Shown here: positions 8,180 through 16,268 of the stretch, piece after piece
Numbering within the stretch: the first letter of the stretch is position 1
How the letters are laid out: each line of letters opens with the position of its first letter
NCBI GenBank assembly: GCA_934643145.1
Contig: CAKUBM010000016.1
Span: forward strand, 1-43,249
Direction: 5' to 3'
DNA: 43,249 nt
Source of the DNA: an uncultured Collinsella sp.
GTDB taxonomy: Bacteria; Actinomycetota; Coriobacteriia; Coriobacteriales; Coriobacteriaceae
The notes under the pieces: model-generated
The model's database searches: none
Seen by the model: the letters and a program-made list of their open reading frames with translations, nothing else
What the model was told of the DNA's origin: nothing
Program-made: the position numbers and the translations under genes

Positions 8180-9334
8180 ATGGTCGAATGGATTGTTAAG
8201 CGCGCGCAGGGCGATCGTGCTCGCGCGGGCACGCTGACGGGCATGGTGTGCATCGTTGCCAATGTGGCGCTTTGTGCTGCAAAGGGTGCTATCGGCGTGG
8301 TTTCGGGATCGGTTTCTATTGTGGCGGATGCCATGAACAACCTGTCCGATGCCAGCTCGAATATCGTGAGCGTGCTGGGCTTTAAGCTGGCGGGCAAGCC
8401 GGCCGACCCCGAGCATCCTTACGGCCATGGCCGCTACGAGTATCTCTCGGGTCTGGTTGTGGCGGCGCTCGTGCTGCTTATTGGCATCGAACTGGTGAAG
8501 TCCTCGGTGGAGCGTATCGTCAACCCGGAGCCTGTCGAGTTCTCGCTTGCCCTGGTGGCAGTCCTTGCGCTTTCGATGGTCGTAAAGCTGTGGATGGCGG
8601 CCCTCAACCAAAAGCTCGGTGACCGCATTGAGTCCGAGACGTTGCATGCGACCGCTCAGGATTCCAAAAACGATGTCCTAGCCACGGGCGCCGTGCTGGC
8701 GTGCGCGATTGTTTCCCAGGTGACGCGCATCAATCTTGATGCTTGGGTCGGCCTTGCCGTTGGCGCCTATATCGGCTGGAGTGGTTTTGAGCTCATCCAG
8801 GATACGGTGAGCCCGCTTTTGGGCCAGGCGCCCGATCCCAAGCTGGTCAAACATATCCGAGACAAGATCATGAGCTACCCCGGCGTTTTGGGCGTCCACG
8901 ACCTTATGGTTCACGATTACGGTCCGGGCAGGAAGTTTGCAAGTGCGCACGCCGAGATGGCGGCCGAGGTCAGCCCGCTGGAAAGTCACGACACGCTCGA
9001 TAACATCGAGCAGTCGTTTAGGAACGAAGACGGCATGATCGTCACGCTCCATTACGACCCCATCGTGACCGACGATCCAAAGGTAGCGAGCATGCGTCTG
9101 CGCATCAACGCTATGGCTCAAGAGGTCGATAGCCGCCTCTCGATCCACGACCTACGCTGTGTTCCGGGCCCCACGCATACCAACGTGATCTTTGACTGCG
9201 TACGTCCCTCGGATTTGGCGATGAGCGCCGAGGACCTGAAGCGCGCGCTGGCGAAACGGGTCGAATCGGAATATCCCAAGTCGGTCGCCAAGATCACGAT
9301 CGACGAAGACTACGTAGGCCATACCCACGAGTAG
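8180..9334 (+). CDS. Cation diffusion facilitator family transporter (metal efflux)
   Basis: This 384-residue membrane protein belongs to the CDF family, which exports divalent metals such as Zn, Mn or Fe in exchange for protons. The membrane half (about 20-220) has the metal-site helices VADAMNNLSDASSN (Asp50, Asn54, Asp57) and HATAQDSKNDV (His156, Asp165), plus the HPYGHGRYEYLS loop of the family. The ADAxNNLSD pattern is the type found in many Firmicutes and Actinobacteria and does not settle the metal. The cytoplasmic C-terminal part (about 220-384) is longer than usual (typical total about 300), and its last 90 residues look like a second copy of the ferredoxin-like CDF domain. It has its own unit, 141 bp after accDA. 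Confidence 0.88.
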   Translation: MVEWIVKRAQGDRARAGTLTGMVCIVANVALCAAKGAIGVVSGSVSIVADAMNNLSDASSNIVSVLGFKLAGKPADPEHPYGHGRYEYLSGLVVAALVLLIGIELVKSSVERIVNPEPVEFSLALVAVLALSMVVKLWMAALNQKLGDRIESETLHATAQDSKNDVLATGAVLACAIVSQVTRINLDAWVGLAVGAYIGWSGFELIQDTVSPLLGQAPDPKLVKHIRDKIMSYPGVLGVHDLMVHDYGPGRKFASAHAEMAAEVSPLESHDTLDNIEQSFRNEDGMIVTLHYDPIVTDDPKVASMRLRINAMAQEVDSRLSIHDLRCVPGPTHTNVIFDCVRPSDLAMSAEDLKRALAKRVESEYPKSVAKITIDEDYVGHTHE

Positions 9335-9373
9335 GGCTGTGCCAGCAAAGCAAGTTATACAGAAGGGGAGAGC

Positions 9374-9994
9374 ATGAAGCGTCTATATCTACTCCGCCAC
9401 GGTCAGACAGAATTCAACGTCAAAAAGCTGGTCCAGGGCCGCTGCGATTCTCCGTTGACCGACCTGGGCCGCAAGCAAGCGGGAATGGCAGCCGCATGGC
9501 TCAAGGACCACGACGTCGTCCCCGACAAAGTGGTCTCTTCGCCCTTAGGCCGAGCCATGGACACGGCTCAGCTCGTCGCATGCGAGCTCCTCGGCCCGGA
9601 CGCAGCAGTCGAGCCCTGCGAAGGCATCATCGAGCGCAGCTACGGCTCCTTCGAAGAGGGCCCGCACGACGCCCTGCCCACCGACGTCTGGGACCCCGGC
9701 GAGGACCTGATCCCATTTGGCGGAGAAGGAAGCCATGCCCTGCAGGAGCGCATGGTAGGCACCCTCACCAATCTCATAGGCGCCGAGGGCATCGAAACCC
9801 TTCTAGCAGTAAGCCACGGCAGCGCCAGCCGCCAATTCATCAAGGCTGCAGCCCCAGAGGGCTTCGAGCTCCCAACAAAACTCCCCAACTGCGCCATCAT
9901 GATTTTCGATTTCGACGATGCGCGAGAAGAGGACGATACACTCCAATGCAAGTTCACCTTGCAGCAAATTGTGGATCCCCAGCAAAGTCATTAG
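9374..9994 (+). CDS. Histidine phosphatase family protein (phosphoglycerate mutase-like)
   Basis: The 206-residue protein has the RHGQTEFN motif with the phosphate-accepting His9, then a second catalytic histidine, His148, in AVSHGSASR, and GIIERSYGSFEEG holding the acid residue. This is the 2-phosphohistidine phosphatase fold used by cofactor-dependent phosphoglycerate mutases and by broad phosphatases. Length and the lack of the longer dPGM insertions favour a phosphatase over the glycolytic mutase, but the substrate cannot be read from sequence. GGGGAG at 9365-9370 supports the ATG at 9374. It follows the CDF gene after 39 bp and may be co-transcribed. Confidence 0.87.
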   Translation: MKRLYLLRHGQTEFNVKKLVQGRCDSPLTDLGRKQAGMAAAWLKDHDVVPDKVVSSPLGRAMDTAQLVACELLGPDAAVEPCEGIIERSYGSFEEGPHDALPTDVWDPGEDLIPFGGEGSHALQERMVGTLTNLIGAEGIETLLAVSHGSASRQFIKAAAPEGFELPTKLPNCAIMIFDFDDAREEDDTLQCKFTLQQIVDPQQSH

Positions 9995-10024
9995 CCTGAG
10001 CGAGCAAGGTTTAGCAGACATCAA

Positions 10025-10201
10025 CGTGGCGTTCCCAGTGTGCGGCGGAGGGGGCGGGCCTGAGGCATATTAAGGTTGTCGCGAGTTCCGCACGAACAGG
10101 AGAGCACTTAATGTGCTCTCCGTCGTGAGCAGGACTGTAGAGCAGCAACCTTAATATGCCTCAGGCCCGCCCCCTCCGCCGCACACTGGGAACGTGCCAC
10201 G
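10025..10201. repeat. Large nested inverted repeat
   Basis: The arms 10031-10078 and 10146-10193 are perfect reverse complements over 48 bp. Six further pairs (10025-10030 with 10194-10201) follow across a 2-nt bulge. The 67-nt centre contains its own 9-bp hairpin (10098-10106 with 10112-10120, loop TTAAT). No protein is plausible inside. It lies 30 bp after the histidine phosphatase and just upstream of the ribosomal protein promoter region. It could be a non-autonomous mobile element, a strong bidirectional terminator or a structured RNA; sequence alone does not decide. No target duplication is evident. Confidence 0.9.
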
Positions 10202-10264
10202 CACTTTACCTGCGTAAACAATGTGAGTGAAATATGAATCTCGATGGATACGCCCGCAGCCGTG

Positions 10265-10270
10265 TATACT
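10265..10270 (+). promoter_or_regulatory. Candidate -10 box of the ribosomal protein operon
   Basis: TATACT at 10265-10270 is a good -10 match, but no clear -35 lies 16-18 bp upstream. The 24 bp ending here (10246-10269) recur before rplB (12111-12134) with 21 of 24 identical, which supports a shared regulatory function. Confidence 0.45.
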
Positions 10271-10381
10271 AAACAGCTGTGTGTAACCAGGGGAGTATTC
10301 TGGCTGGACAAAATGCCTGCTTAATAGGGTTGTCAGGTAGTCCGGGCGAAATACAAGGCTGGGGAGCACGTCGTGTAAGTA

Positions 10382-10433
10382 GTGGTCCTCTAGGGGCGTA
10401 CGCTCGGTGGTGTACGCATTGTCCCAAGACCAC
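10382..10433 (+). promoter_or_regulatory. Structured leader before rplC
   Basis: Three nested stems can form in the untranslated leader: GTGGTC (10382-10387) with GACCAC (10428-10433), GGG with CCC inside it, and GCGTAC (10396-10401) with GTACGC (10412-10417). It ends 20 nt before the rplC start, the position at which r-protein operons often carry autoregulatory leaders. Binding by L4 or another product is inference only. Confidence 0.45.
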
Positions 10434-10453
10434 GCGAGAGTTGGGATCATATC

Positions 10454-11074
10454 TTGATCAGCATGATTCTCGGCCGCAAGATTGGCATGACCCAGGTTTG
10501 GGACGAGGACGACAACGTCGTTCCCGTCACGGTCATCCAGGCTGGCCCCTGCGCTGTCTCGCAGGTTAAAACTCAGGCAACCGACGGCTATGACGCCGTC
10601 CAGATCGGTTTCGGCGACATCAAGGCCAAGAACGTGAACAAGCCCATGGCTGGTCACTTCGCCAAGGCTGGCGTCGAGCCTGTCCGCTTCCTTCGTGAGG
10701 TCCGCGTCGAGAACGGCGAGGAGCACAAGGTCGGCGAGGTCGTCACCGTCGCTGATTTCGCTGATGTCGAGAAGGTCGACGTCATCGGTACCTCCAAGGG
10801 TAAGGGCTTCCAGGGTCGCATCAAGCGCTGGGGTCAGCGCCGCGGTCCTATGACGCATGGTTCTCACTTCCAGCGTCACCCCGGTTCTATCGGTCAGTGC
10901 GCCTATCCTGCGCGCGTCCTCAAGGGCGTCAAGATGGCCGGTCACATGGGTAACGAGCGCGTTACCGTCAAGAACCTTTCCGTTGTCCGCATCGATGCCG
11001 AGCAGAACCTCATCTTGGTCAAGGGCGCTGTCCCGGGTGCCAAGAATGGTCTCGTCGCCATCCGTATGGCCTAA
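10454..11074 (+). CDS. rplC: 50S ribosomal protein L3
   Basis: L3 is one of the first proteins assembled onto 23S rRNA and lies near the peptidyl-transferase centre. The chain of up to 206 residues shows [13 protein letters not shown] at the N terminus, the [10 protein letters not shown] loop, and [17 protein letters not shown], the conserved extension reaching the ribosome core. Two starts are possible: TTG 10454 (MISMILGRK) and ATG 10463 (MILGRK). Neither has a strong ribosome binding site, and the second matches homologues better in length. It is the first gene of the operon here; rpsJ, which normally precedes it, is absent. Confidence 0.95.
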   Translation: MISMILGRKIGMTQVWDEDDNVVPVTVIQAGPCAVSQVKTQATDGYDAVQIGFGDIKAKNVNKPMAGHFAKAGVEPVRFLREVRVENGEEHKVGEVVTVADFADVEKVDVIGTSKGKGFQGRIKRWGQRRGPMTHGSHFQRHPGSIGQCAYPARVLKGVKMAGHMGNERVTVKNLSVVRIDAEQNLILVKGAVPGAKNGLVAIRMA

Positions 11075-11120
11075 GGGCCCAGCCCATTTAGCCCAGCGTC
11101 ATACCAAGGAGAACACTTAA

Positions 11121-11747
11121 ATGGCAAAGTTTGAAGTAAAGAACAGCGAGGGCAAGAAGGTCGCCGAGGCCGAGCTCGCCGCTGAGGTGTACGGCATCGA
11201 GCCGAACATCCACGTTATGCACCACATCGTCAAGTGCCAGATGGCCTCTTGGCGTCAGGGCACCCAGTCTGCTAAGGGTCGCTCTGAGGTTTCCGGTGGC
11301 GGCAAGAAGCCTTGGCGTCAGAAGGGCACCGGCCGTGCCCGCCAGGGTTCCATCCGTGCTGCCCAGTGGCGTCACGGTGGCGTCGTCTTCGCCCCCAAGC
11401 CCCGTTCCTACGCTAAGCGTATGAACAACAAGGAGGTCAAGCTGGCTATGCGCTCCGCGCTGTCCGCCAAGCTGGCCGATGGCGAGCTCGTGCTCGTCGA
11501 CGACTACGGCTTCGAGAAGCCTTCCACCAAGGCTGCCGTCGCCATGCTCAAGGCTCTCGGCCTTGAGGGCAAGCGTCTGACCATCATCGTTCGCGATGAG
11601 GACGTCAACGCCTACCTGTCGTTCCGCAACATTCCCAAGACGTTCATCATCACTGCCGACGAGGCCAACACCTACGATCTCGTCAACAACAACGCTGTGC
11701 TGATGCCCGCCGACATCGCCGCTCACTTCGGGGAGGTGCTTGCATAA
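11121..11747 (+). CDS. rplD: 50S ribosomal protein L4
   Basis: L4 binds 23S rRNA and lines the exit tunnel; in several bacteria it also represses its own operon. The 208-residue protein has the RQGTQSAKGRSEVSGGGKKPWRQKGTGRARQGS-type internal loop (about 47-80; given here by its start and end) and the C-terminal globular part. AAGGAGA at 11105-11111 supports the ATG. It follows rplC after 46 bp and abuts rplW with no gap. Confidence 0.95.
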   Translation: MAKFEVKNSEGKKVAEAELAAEVYGIEPNIHVMHHIVKCQMASWRQGTQSAKGRSEVSGGGKKPWRQKGTGRARQGSIRAAQWRHGGVVFAPKPRSYAKRMNNKEVKLAMRSALSAKLADGELVLVDDYGFEKPSTKAAVAMLKALGLEGKRLTIIVRDEDVNAYLSFRNIPKTFIITADEANTYDLVNNNAVLMPADIAAHFGEVLA

Positions 11748-12035
11748 ATGACCGCCCACGAGATCATCATCCGTCCGATCGTGTCCGAGCGTTCCTTCTC
11801 CGGCATGGAGCTGAACAAGTACACGTTCGAGGTCGCCAAGGATGCTAACAAGTATCAGATCAAGGACGCTGTCGAGGAGATCTTCGGCGTCAAGGTCGTT
11901 CGCGTGAACACCCTGACGGTCAAGCCCAAGACCAAGCGCGTGCGCTATGTCGCCGGCAAGACCCGTTCTTGGAAGAAGGCCATCGTCACGCTGGCCGAGG
12001 GCGACACCATCGAGGTCTTTGGCAACCAGGCCTAA
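11748..12035 (+). CDS. rplW: 50S ribosomal protein L23
   Basis: L23 sits at the tunnel exit and is the docking site for trigger factor and SRP. The 95-residue protein begins MTAHEIIIRPIVSERSF, the family signature, and contains VNTLTVKPKTKRVRY, the extended loop. Its ATG directly follows the rplD stop. A 179-nt gap with a strong hairpin separates it from rplB. Confidence 0.94.
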   Translation: MTAHEIIIRPIVSERSFSGMELNKYTFEVAKDANKYQIKDAVEEIFGVKVVRVNTLTVKPKTKRVRYVAGKTRSWKKAIVTLAEGDTIEVFGNQA

Positions 12036-12053
12036 GACTCGCTGCTGTTGAGT

Positions 12054-12089
12054 GAGCTCATGCCTCCCAAATAGGGGAGGCGGGAGCTC
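12054..12089 (+). promoter_or_regulatory. Strong two-step hairpin between rplW and rplB
   Basis: GAGCTC (12054-12059) pairs with GAGCTC (12084-12089), and inside it GCCTCCC (12062-12068) pairs with GGGAGGC (12075-12081), each separated by a 2-nt internal loop. No T-run follows, so it is not a standard terminator. It may be a processing or attenuation site within the operon. Confidence 0.6.
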
Positions 12090-12110
12090 AAGGTTTCGAG
12101 CGTCTAAAAT

Positions 12111-12135
12111 GGACACGCCCGGAACCGTGTATACG
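12111..12135 (+). promoter_or_regulatory. Promoter-like repeat before rplB
   Basis: This block matches 10246-10269 upstream of rplC at 21 of 24 positions and ends in the same TGTATAC core (TATACG at 12130-12135). It suggests an internal promoter or a shared binding site upstream of the second half of the operon. Confidence 0.45.
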
Positions 12136-12214
12136 TCCGGTGTCATCGCACCCGAGGCAGAACCTCGAATCCCTGTCTGCGATGGCTAACGGATTCCTAT
12201 TGAAAGGGATTGTA

Positions 12215-13045
12215 ATGGCTGTAAAGCACCTTAAGCCGACCTCCGCTGGTAGGCGTTGGCAGACGATCTCCGATTTCTCTGAGATCACCTGCACCAAGCC
12301 CGAGAAGTCTCTTCTCGAGCCCCTGCCCAAGAAGGCCGGTCGTAACAACAACGGCCGCATCACCACCCGCCACCAGGGCGGCGGCGTGAAGCGTCGTTAC
12401 CGCGTGATCGACTTCAAGCGCAACAAGGACGGCGTGCCCGCCAAGGTTGCCACGATCGAGTACGATCCGAACCGTTCCGCTCGCATCGCTCTGCTGCACT
12501 ACGCTGACGGTGAGAAGCGCTACATCCTGGCCCCCAAGGGCCTCGAGGTCGGTCAGACCATCATGTCCGGTTCTGACGCCGACATCAAGCCGGGCAACGC
12601 TCTGCCCCTCGCCGACATCCCCGTCGGTACGCTCATCCACGCCGTCGAGTTCCAGCCGGGCAAGGGCGCCGCTATCGCCCGTTCCGCCGGTAACTCCTGC
12701 CAGCTGATGGGTAAGGAGGGCAAGTACGCTATCGTCCGTATGCCTTCCTCCGAGATGCGCCGCATCCTCGTTACCTGCCGCGCCACCGTCGGTGAGGTCG
12801 GCAACGCCGATCACGCTAACATCGTCATCGGCAAGGCCGGCCGTAAGCGTCACATGAACGTGCGCCCGACCGTCCGCGGTACCGTCATGAACCCTGTCGA
12901 CCACCCGCACGGCGGTGGCGAGGGCAAGAACCACACCTCTGGTCGTCCCTCTGTTACCCCCTGGGGTAAGCCGACGAAGGGCCTTCGTACGCGCAAGAAG
13001 AAGAAGGTCTCGAACCAGCACATCATTCGTCGCCGTAAGAAGTAA
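12215..13045 (+). CDS. rplB: 50S ribosomal protein L2
   Basis: L2 is essential for subunit joining and peptidyl-transfer activity. The 276-residue protein has [20 protein letters not shown] in its N-terminal RNA-binding domain and [13 protein letters not shown] near the C terminus, which contains the universally conserved histidine near the catalytic centre. The frame is open upstream to 12140, but ATG 12215 with GAAAGGGAT before it gives the family start [14 protein letters not shown]. Confidence 0.96.
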   Translation: MAVKHLKPTSAGRRWQTISDFSEITCTKPEKSLLEPLPKKAGRNNNGRITTRHQGGGVKRRYRVIDFKRNKDGVPAKVATIEYDPNRSARIALLHYADGEKRYILAPKGLEVGQTIMSGSDADIKPGNALPLADIPVGTLIHAVEFQPGKGAAIARSAGNSCQLMGKEGKYAIVRMPSSEMRRILVTCRATVGEVGNADHANIVIGKAGRKRHMNVRPTVRGTVMNPVDHPHGGGEGKNHTSGRPSVTPWGKPTKGLRTRKKKKVSNQHIIRRRKK

Positions 13046-13077
13046 TTTCGGATACCGAGTTTTAGGAGAAAGCACTT

Positions 13078-13338
13078 ATGAGCAGAAGTCTCAAAAAGGG
13101 CCCGTTCGTGGAGACTCGCCTTCTCTCGCGTATCACCGCGATGAACGAGGCTGGCAAGAAGGACGTCGTGAAGACCTGGTCCCGCGCGTCCACCATCTTC
13201 CCCGAGATGGTTGGTCACACCATCGCCGTCCACGACGGCCGCAAGCATGTGCCCGTGTATGTTACCGAGTCCATGGTTGGTCACAAGCTCGGCGAGTTCG
13301 CGCCGACTCGTACGTTCCGTGGCCACAAGGCCAAATAG
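13078..13338 (+). CDS. rpsS: 30S ribosomal protein S19
   Basis: S19 binds 16S rRNA in the head of the small subunit with S13. The 86-residue protein begins [12 protein letters not shown] and carries [19 protein letters not shown] and [16 protein letters not shown], all standard S19 motifs. TAGGAG at 13062-13067 is its ribosome binding site. Confidence 0.96.
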   Translation: MSRSLKKGPFVETRLLSRITAMNEAGKKDVVKTWSRASTIFPEMVGHTIAVHDGRKHVPVYVTESMVGHKLGEFAPTRTFRGHKAK

Positions 13339-13352
13339 GGGGTTAACCGTAA

Positions 13353-13724
13353 ATGGCAACTAAGTCTATTGAAACTGAGGCCACCGAGGTTCGCGCCGTC
13401 GCTAAGTACGTGCGTGTTTCCCCCAGCAAGGCCCGCCTGGTGGTCGATCTGATCCGCCGCAAGCCTGTCGCTCAGGCCTTCGACATCCTCCACTTCTGCG
13501 ACCGCGCCGTCGCCGTGGATGTCGAGAAGGTTCTCCGTTCCGCCGTTGCGAACGCCGAGAACAACAACGGTCTGCGTGCCGACAACCTGGTTGTCGCCGC
13601 TGCCTATGTTGACGAGGGTCCGACGCTTAAGCGCATCCGTCCCCGCGCCAAGGGTTCCGCTTCTCGCATTCTGAAGCGTACTTCCCACATCACCGTCGTC
13701 GTTGCTCCTCGAAAGGAGGCGTAA
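13353..13724 (+). CDS. rplV: 50S ribosomal protein L22
   Basis: L22 lines the narrowest part of the exit tunnel; macrolide resistance mutations map to its loop. The 123-residue protein contains [20 protein letters not shown] and the beta-hairpin [20 protein letters not shown]. It starts 14 bp after rpsS and ends 6 bp before rpsC, in line with tight operon packing. Confidence 0.95.
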   Translation: MATKSIETEATEVRAVAKYVRVSPSKARLVVDLIRRKPVAQAFDILHFCDRAVAVDVEKVLRSAVANAENNNGLRADNLVVAAAYVDEGPTLKRIRPRAKGSASRILKRTSHITVVVAPRKEA

Positions 13725-13730
13725 AGCTGT

Positions 13731-14441
13731 ATGGGTCAGAAAGTCTACCCCACCGGCTTCCGTCTTGGCATCACTGAGAACTGGCGCTCCCGCTGGTTCG
13801 CAGAGAAGGATTACGCTAAGACCCTCGGTAACGATCTCGAGATCCGCAAGTACCTCGAGAAGCGTCTTTCCCGCGCAGCTGTCTCCCGCGTCGAGATCGA
13901 GCGCGCTGGCGACAAGGTGAAGGTCATCATCCTCACCGCTCGCCCCGGCGTTGTCATCGGTAAGAAGGGTGCCGAGATCGATACCCTCCGCACCGAGCTC
14001 GAGAAGGTCGCTGGCGTCTCCAAGGGCCAGCTCTCCGTCGACGTTGTCGAGATCAAGCGCCCCGAGCTCGACGCCAACCTCGTTGCTCAGTCTATCGCCG
14101 AGCAGCTCGAGGGCCGCGTTGCCTTCCGTCGCGCTATGCGCAAGGCTGTCCAGTCTGCCCGCAAGGCCGGCGCTAAGGGCATCCGTATCCAGTGCTCCGG
14201 TCGTCTCGGCGGTGCCGAGATGGGCCGTCGTGAGTGGTACCGTGAGGGTCGCGTGCCTCTGCACACCCTCCGTGCCAAGATCGACTACGGCACGGCTGTC
14301 GCCAGCACCACCATGGGCGCTTGCGGCGTGAAGGTCTGGATCTACCTGGGCGAGAAGCTCCCGGGCCAGCCTGTTCCCAACCCTGCACTCGAGGGCTCTT
14401 CCCGTCCTCGTCGTCGTAACTCCGAGAGGAGGGGTCAGTAG
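13731..14441 (+). CDS. rpsC: 30S ribosomal protein S3
   Basis: S3 forms part of the mRNA entry site and the ribosome's helicase activity. The 236-residue protein begins [14 protein letters not shown] and has the KH-domain loop [11 protein letters not shown]. The C-terminal domain contains [17 protein letters not shown] [15 protein letters not shown] and [20 protein letters not shown] at 13716-13720 lies upstream. Its stop shares one base with the GTG start of rplP. Confidence 0.95.
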   Translation: MGQKVYPTGFRLGITENWRSRWFAEKDYAKTLGNDLEIRKYLEKRLSRAAVSRVEIERAGDKVKVIILTARPGVVIGKKGAEIDTLRTELEKVAGVSKGQLSVDVVEIKRPELDANLVAQSIAEQLEGRVAFRRAMRKAVQSARKAGAKGIRIQCSGRLGGAEMGRREWYREGRVPLHTLRAKIDYGTAVASTTMGACGVKVWIYLGEKLPGQPVPNPALEGSSRPRRRNSERRGQ

Positions 14442-14944
14442 TGCTTGCCCCTAAGCGTATTCTTCACCGCAAGGTGCAGCGTGGCTCCATGAAGGGCCAG
14501 GCCAAGGGTAATACCGAGCTGCATTTCGGCGAGTTTGGTATCCAGGCTCTCGAGGCCCATTGGATCACCAACCGTCAGATCGAGGCCGCTCGTATTGCCA
14601 TGACCCGCTACATGAAGCGTGGCGGTCGTGTCTACATCACGATCTTCCCCGATAAGCCCATCACCAAGAAGCCTGCCGAGACTCGCATGGGTTCTGGTAA
14701 GGGTAACCCCGAGGAGTGGGTGGCCGTCGTCAAGCCCGGCCGCATCATGTTCGAGGTCAAGGGCGTGCCTGAGGAGGTCGCTCGCGAGGCTCTGCGTCTT
14801 GCACAGCACAAGCTTCCCATCAAGACCAAGATTGTTGCTGCCAAGAACGCTGAGCAGCGCATCGAGAAGGAGATGGCTGAGGAGGCCGCTCTCGAGGCCA
14901 AGTGGGCTGCTGAGGACGCCGCCGCCGCCAAGGAGGAGAACTAA
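14441..14944 (+). CDS. rplP: 50S ribosomal protein L16, with C-terminal extension
   Basis: L16 organises the A-site region of the large subunit. The chain is 167 residues: the family core (1-about 140) with [33 protein letters not shown] and [15 protein letters not shown], followed by an Ala/Glu-rich helical tail of about 25 residues ([20 protein letters not shown]) not present in typical 136-144-residue L16. The start is GTG 14441, overlapping the rpsC stop by one base, with AGAGGAGGGG at 14425-14434. The stop overlaps the rpmC ATG. Confidence 0.94.
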   Translation: MLAPKRILHRKVQRGSMKGQAKGNTELHFGEFGIQALEAHWITNRQIEAARIAMTRYMKRGGRVYITIFPDKPITKKPAETRMGSGKGNPEEWVAVVKPGRIMFEVKGVPEEVAREALRLAQHKLPIKTKIVAAKNAEQRIEKEMAEEAALEAKWAAEDAAAAKEEN

Positions 14945-15159
14945 TGAAGCCCGCAGAGATTCGTGAGCTCTCGGACGCTCAGCTCGTTGAGAAGCTGAAG
15001 GAAATGCGCGCCGAGCTCTTTAACCTTCGTTTCCAGATGGCCACCAGCCAGCTGGACAACACCGCTCGCGTCAACACCGTGAAGAAGGACATCGCTCGCG
15101 TCCTCACGGAGCAGCGCGCCCGCGAGATCGCAGCGGAGAAGTCCGCTGTCGCCGAGTAG
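14944..15159 (+). CDS. rpmC: 50S ribosomal protein L29
   Basis: L29 sits beside L23 at the tunnel exit. The 71-residue helical protein has KPAEIRELSDAQLVEKLKEM and the LFNLRFQMATSQLDNTARV block with the following IARVLTEQ, typical of L29. Its ATG overlaps the rplP stop by one base. Confidence 0.94.
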   Translation: MKPAEIRELSDAQLVEKLKEMRAELFNLRFQMATSQLDNTARVNTVKKDIARVLTEQRAREIAAEKSAVAE

Positions 15160-15175
15160 GACCTAAGGAGAGAAC

Positions 15176-15436
15176 ATGACTGATTCGCGTAACTCGCGTA
15201 AGGTCCGTACGGGTGTCGTTACCTCCGTCTCCGGTGCCAAGACCATTGTTGTCACCATCACCGAGCGCAAGCGTCACCCCAAGTACGGCAAGATGATGAC
15301 CAGCTCCAAGAAGCTGCACGCTCACGACGAGGAGTGCACGGCTGGCGTGGGCGATACCGTCCGCGTTATGGAGACCCGTCCTATGTCCAAGATGAAGCGT
15401 TGGCGCCTCATCGAGGTCGTCGAGCGCGCTAAATAA
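15176..15436 (+). CDS. rpsQ: 30S ribosomal protein S17
   Basis: S17 is a primary 16S rRNA binder. The 86-residue OB-fold protein contains RKVRTGVVTSVSGAKTIVV, ERKRHPKYGKMM, and VRVMETRPMSKMKRWRLIEV, all family hallmarks. TAAGGAGA upstream supports ATG 15176. A 118-nt structured gap follows before rplN. Confidence 0.95.
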   Translation: MTDSRNSRKVRTGVVTSVSGAKTIVVTITERKRHPKYGKMMTSSKKLHAHDEECTAGVGDTVRVMETRPMSKMKRWRLIEVVERAK

Positions 15437-15463
15437 GCAGTCGCTCTTACGACTTGTACGTTT

Positions 15464-15544
15464 CCGAAGATGTGCGTATGCCTGGCTTGCATACCACGGG
15501 CCGTATAAAGGCTGCGCACCTCTCTTCGGTTCTTAGTTCGGAGG
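15464..15544 (+). promoter_or_regulatory. Candidate switch-like leader before rplN
   Basis: CCGAAGA (15464-15470) can pair with TCTTCGG (15523-15529), enclosing GTGC/GCAC (15472-15475, 15516-15519) and GTATGC/GCATAC (15476-15481, 15489-15494). The same 5' CCGAA can instead pair with TTCGG at 15537-15541, which overlaps the GGAGG ribosome binding site of rplN (15540-15544). The two pairings exclude each other, so the leader could open or hide the ribosome binding site. This is seen in sequence; the regulation is inferred. Confidence 0.5.
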
Positions 15545-15554
15545 AACATCTACC

Positions 15555-15923
15555 ATGATTCAGATGCAAACCATGCTGAACGTCGCCGACAACTCCGGCG
15601 CTCGCAAGATTCGCTGCATCAAGGTGCTTGGCGGTTCCAAGCGTCGTTATGCAGGCATCGGCGATGTGTTCATCGGTGCTGTCCAGGAGGCTACCCCTGG
15701 CGCCAACGTCAAGAAGAAGGACGTTGTCCGTTGCGTCGTCGTTCGCACCGTTAAGGAGATCCGCCGCAAGGATGGCTCCTACATTCGCTTTGATGAGAAC
15801 GCCTGCGTTGTCATCAACAACGATGGTTCGCCCGTCGGCACCCGTATCTTCGGGCCCGTCGCTCGCGAGCTTCGTGACAAGAAGTACATGAAGATCGTCT
15901 CGCTCGCTCCCGAGACCCTGTAG
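15555..15923 (+). CDS. rplN: 50S ribosomal protein L14
   Basis: L14 forms part of the inter-subunit bridge and binds the silencing factor RsfS. The 122-residue protein has [21 protein letters not shown] and [24 protein letters not shown], with the [17 protein letters not shown] strand. GGAGG at 15540-15544 is the ribosome binding site. It starts the last pair of genes in the operon, after a structured leader. Confidence 0.96.
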   Translation: MIQMQTMLNVADNSGARKIRCIKVLGGSKRRYAGIGDVFIGAVQEATPGANVKKKDVVRCVVVRTVKEIRRKDGSYIRFDENACVVINNDGSPVGTRIFGPVARELRDKKYMKIVSLAPETL

Positions 15924-15936
15924 TTAGGGGAGATAT

Positions 15937-16242
15937 ATGTATATCAAGAAGGGCGATAAGGTCCAGGTTCTCTCTGGTAAGGATCGCGGCAAGCAGGGCG
16001 TTGTCCTGCGTGCTCTCCCCGCCGAGAACAAGGTCGTTGTCGAGGGCGTTTCGGTCGTCAAGAAGGCCGTCAAGCCCAACGCTGCCAACCAGCAGGGCGG
16101 CATTGTTTCGCAGGAGGCTCCCATCGACGCCTCCAACGTCAATCTCGTCTGCCCCGAGTGCGGTAAAGTTACCCGCGTCGGTCACGAGAAGGACGGCAAG
16201 AACAAGCTGCGCGTCTGCAAGAAGTGCGGCCACAAGTTCTAA
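15937..16242 (+). CDS. rplX: 50S ribosomal protein L24
   Basis: L24 is an assembly initiator protein. The 101-residue protein has [17 protein letters not shown] (KOW motif) and a C-terminal [11 protein letters not shown]...RVCKKCG segment with four cysteines arranged as a zinc ribbon. It is the last gene of the operon here; in most bacteria rplE follows at once, but a terminator begins 27 bp downstream. Confidence 0.95.
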   Translation: MYIKKGDKVQVLSGKDRGKQGVVLRALPAENKVVVEGVSVVKKAVKPNAANQQGGIVSQEAPIDASNVNLVCPECGKVTRVGHEKDGKNKLRVCKKCGHKF

Positions 16243-16268
16243 GCTGCCCGCAACATCAAGTTGCTAGC

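Noticed and set aside
10279..10453. rpsJ or a small protein before rplC.
   Set aside because: The open frame here shows none of the S10 motifs and overlaps the start of rplC. The region folds as a leader.
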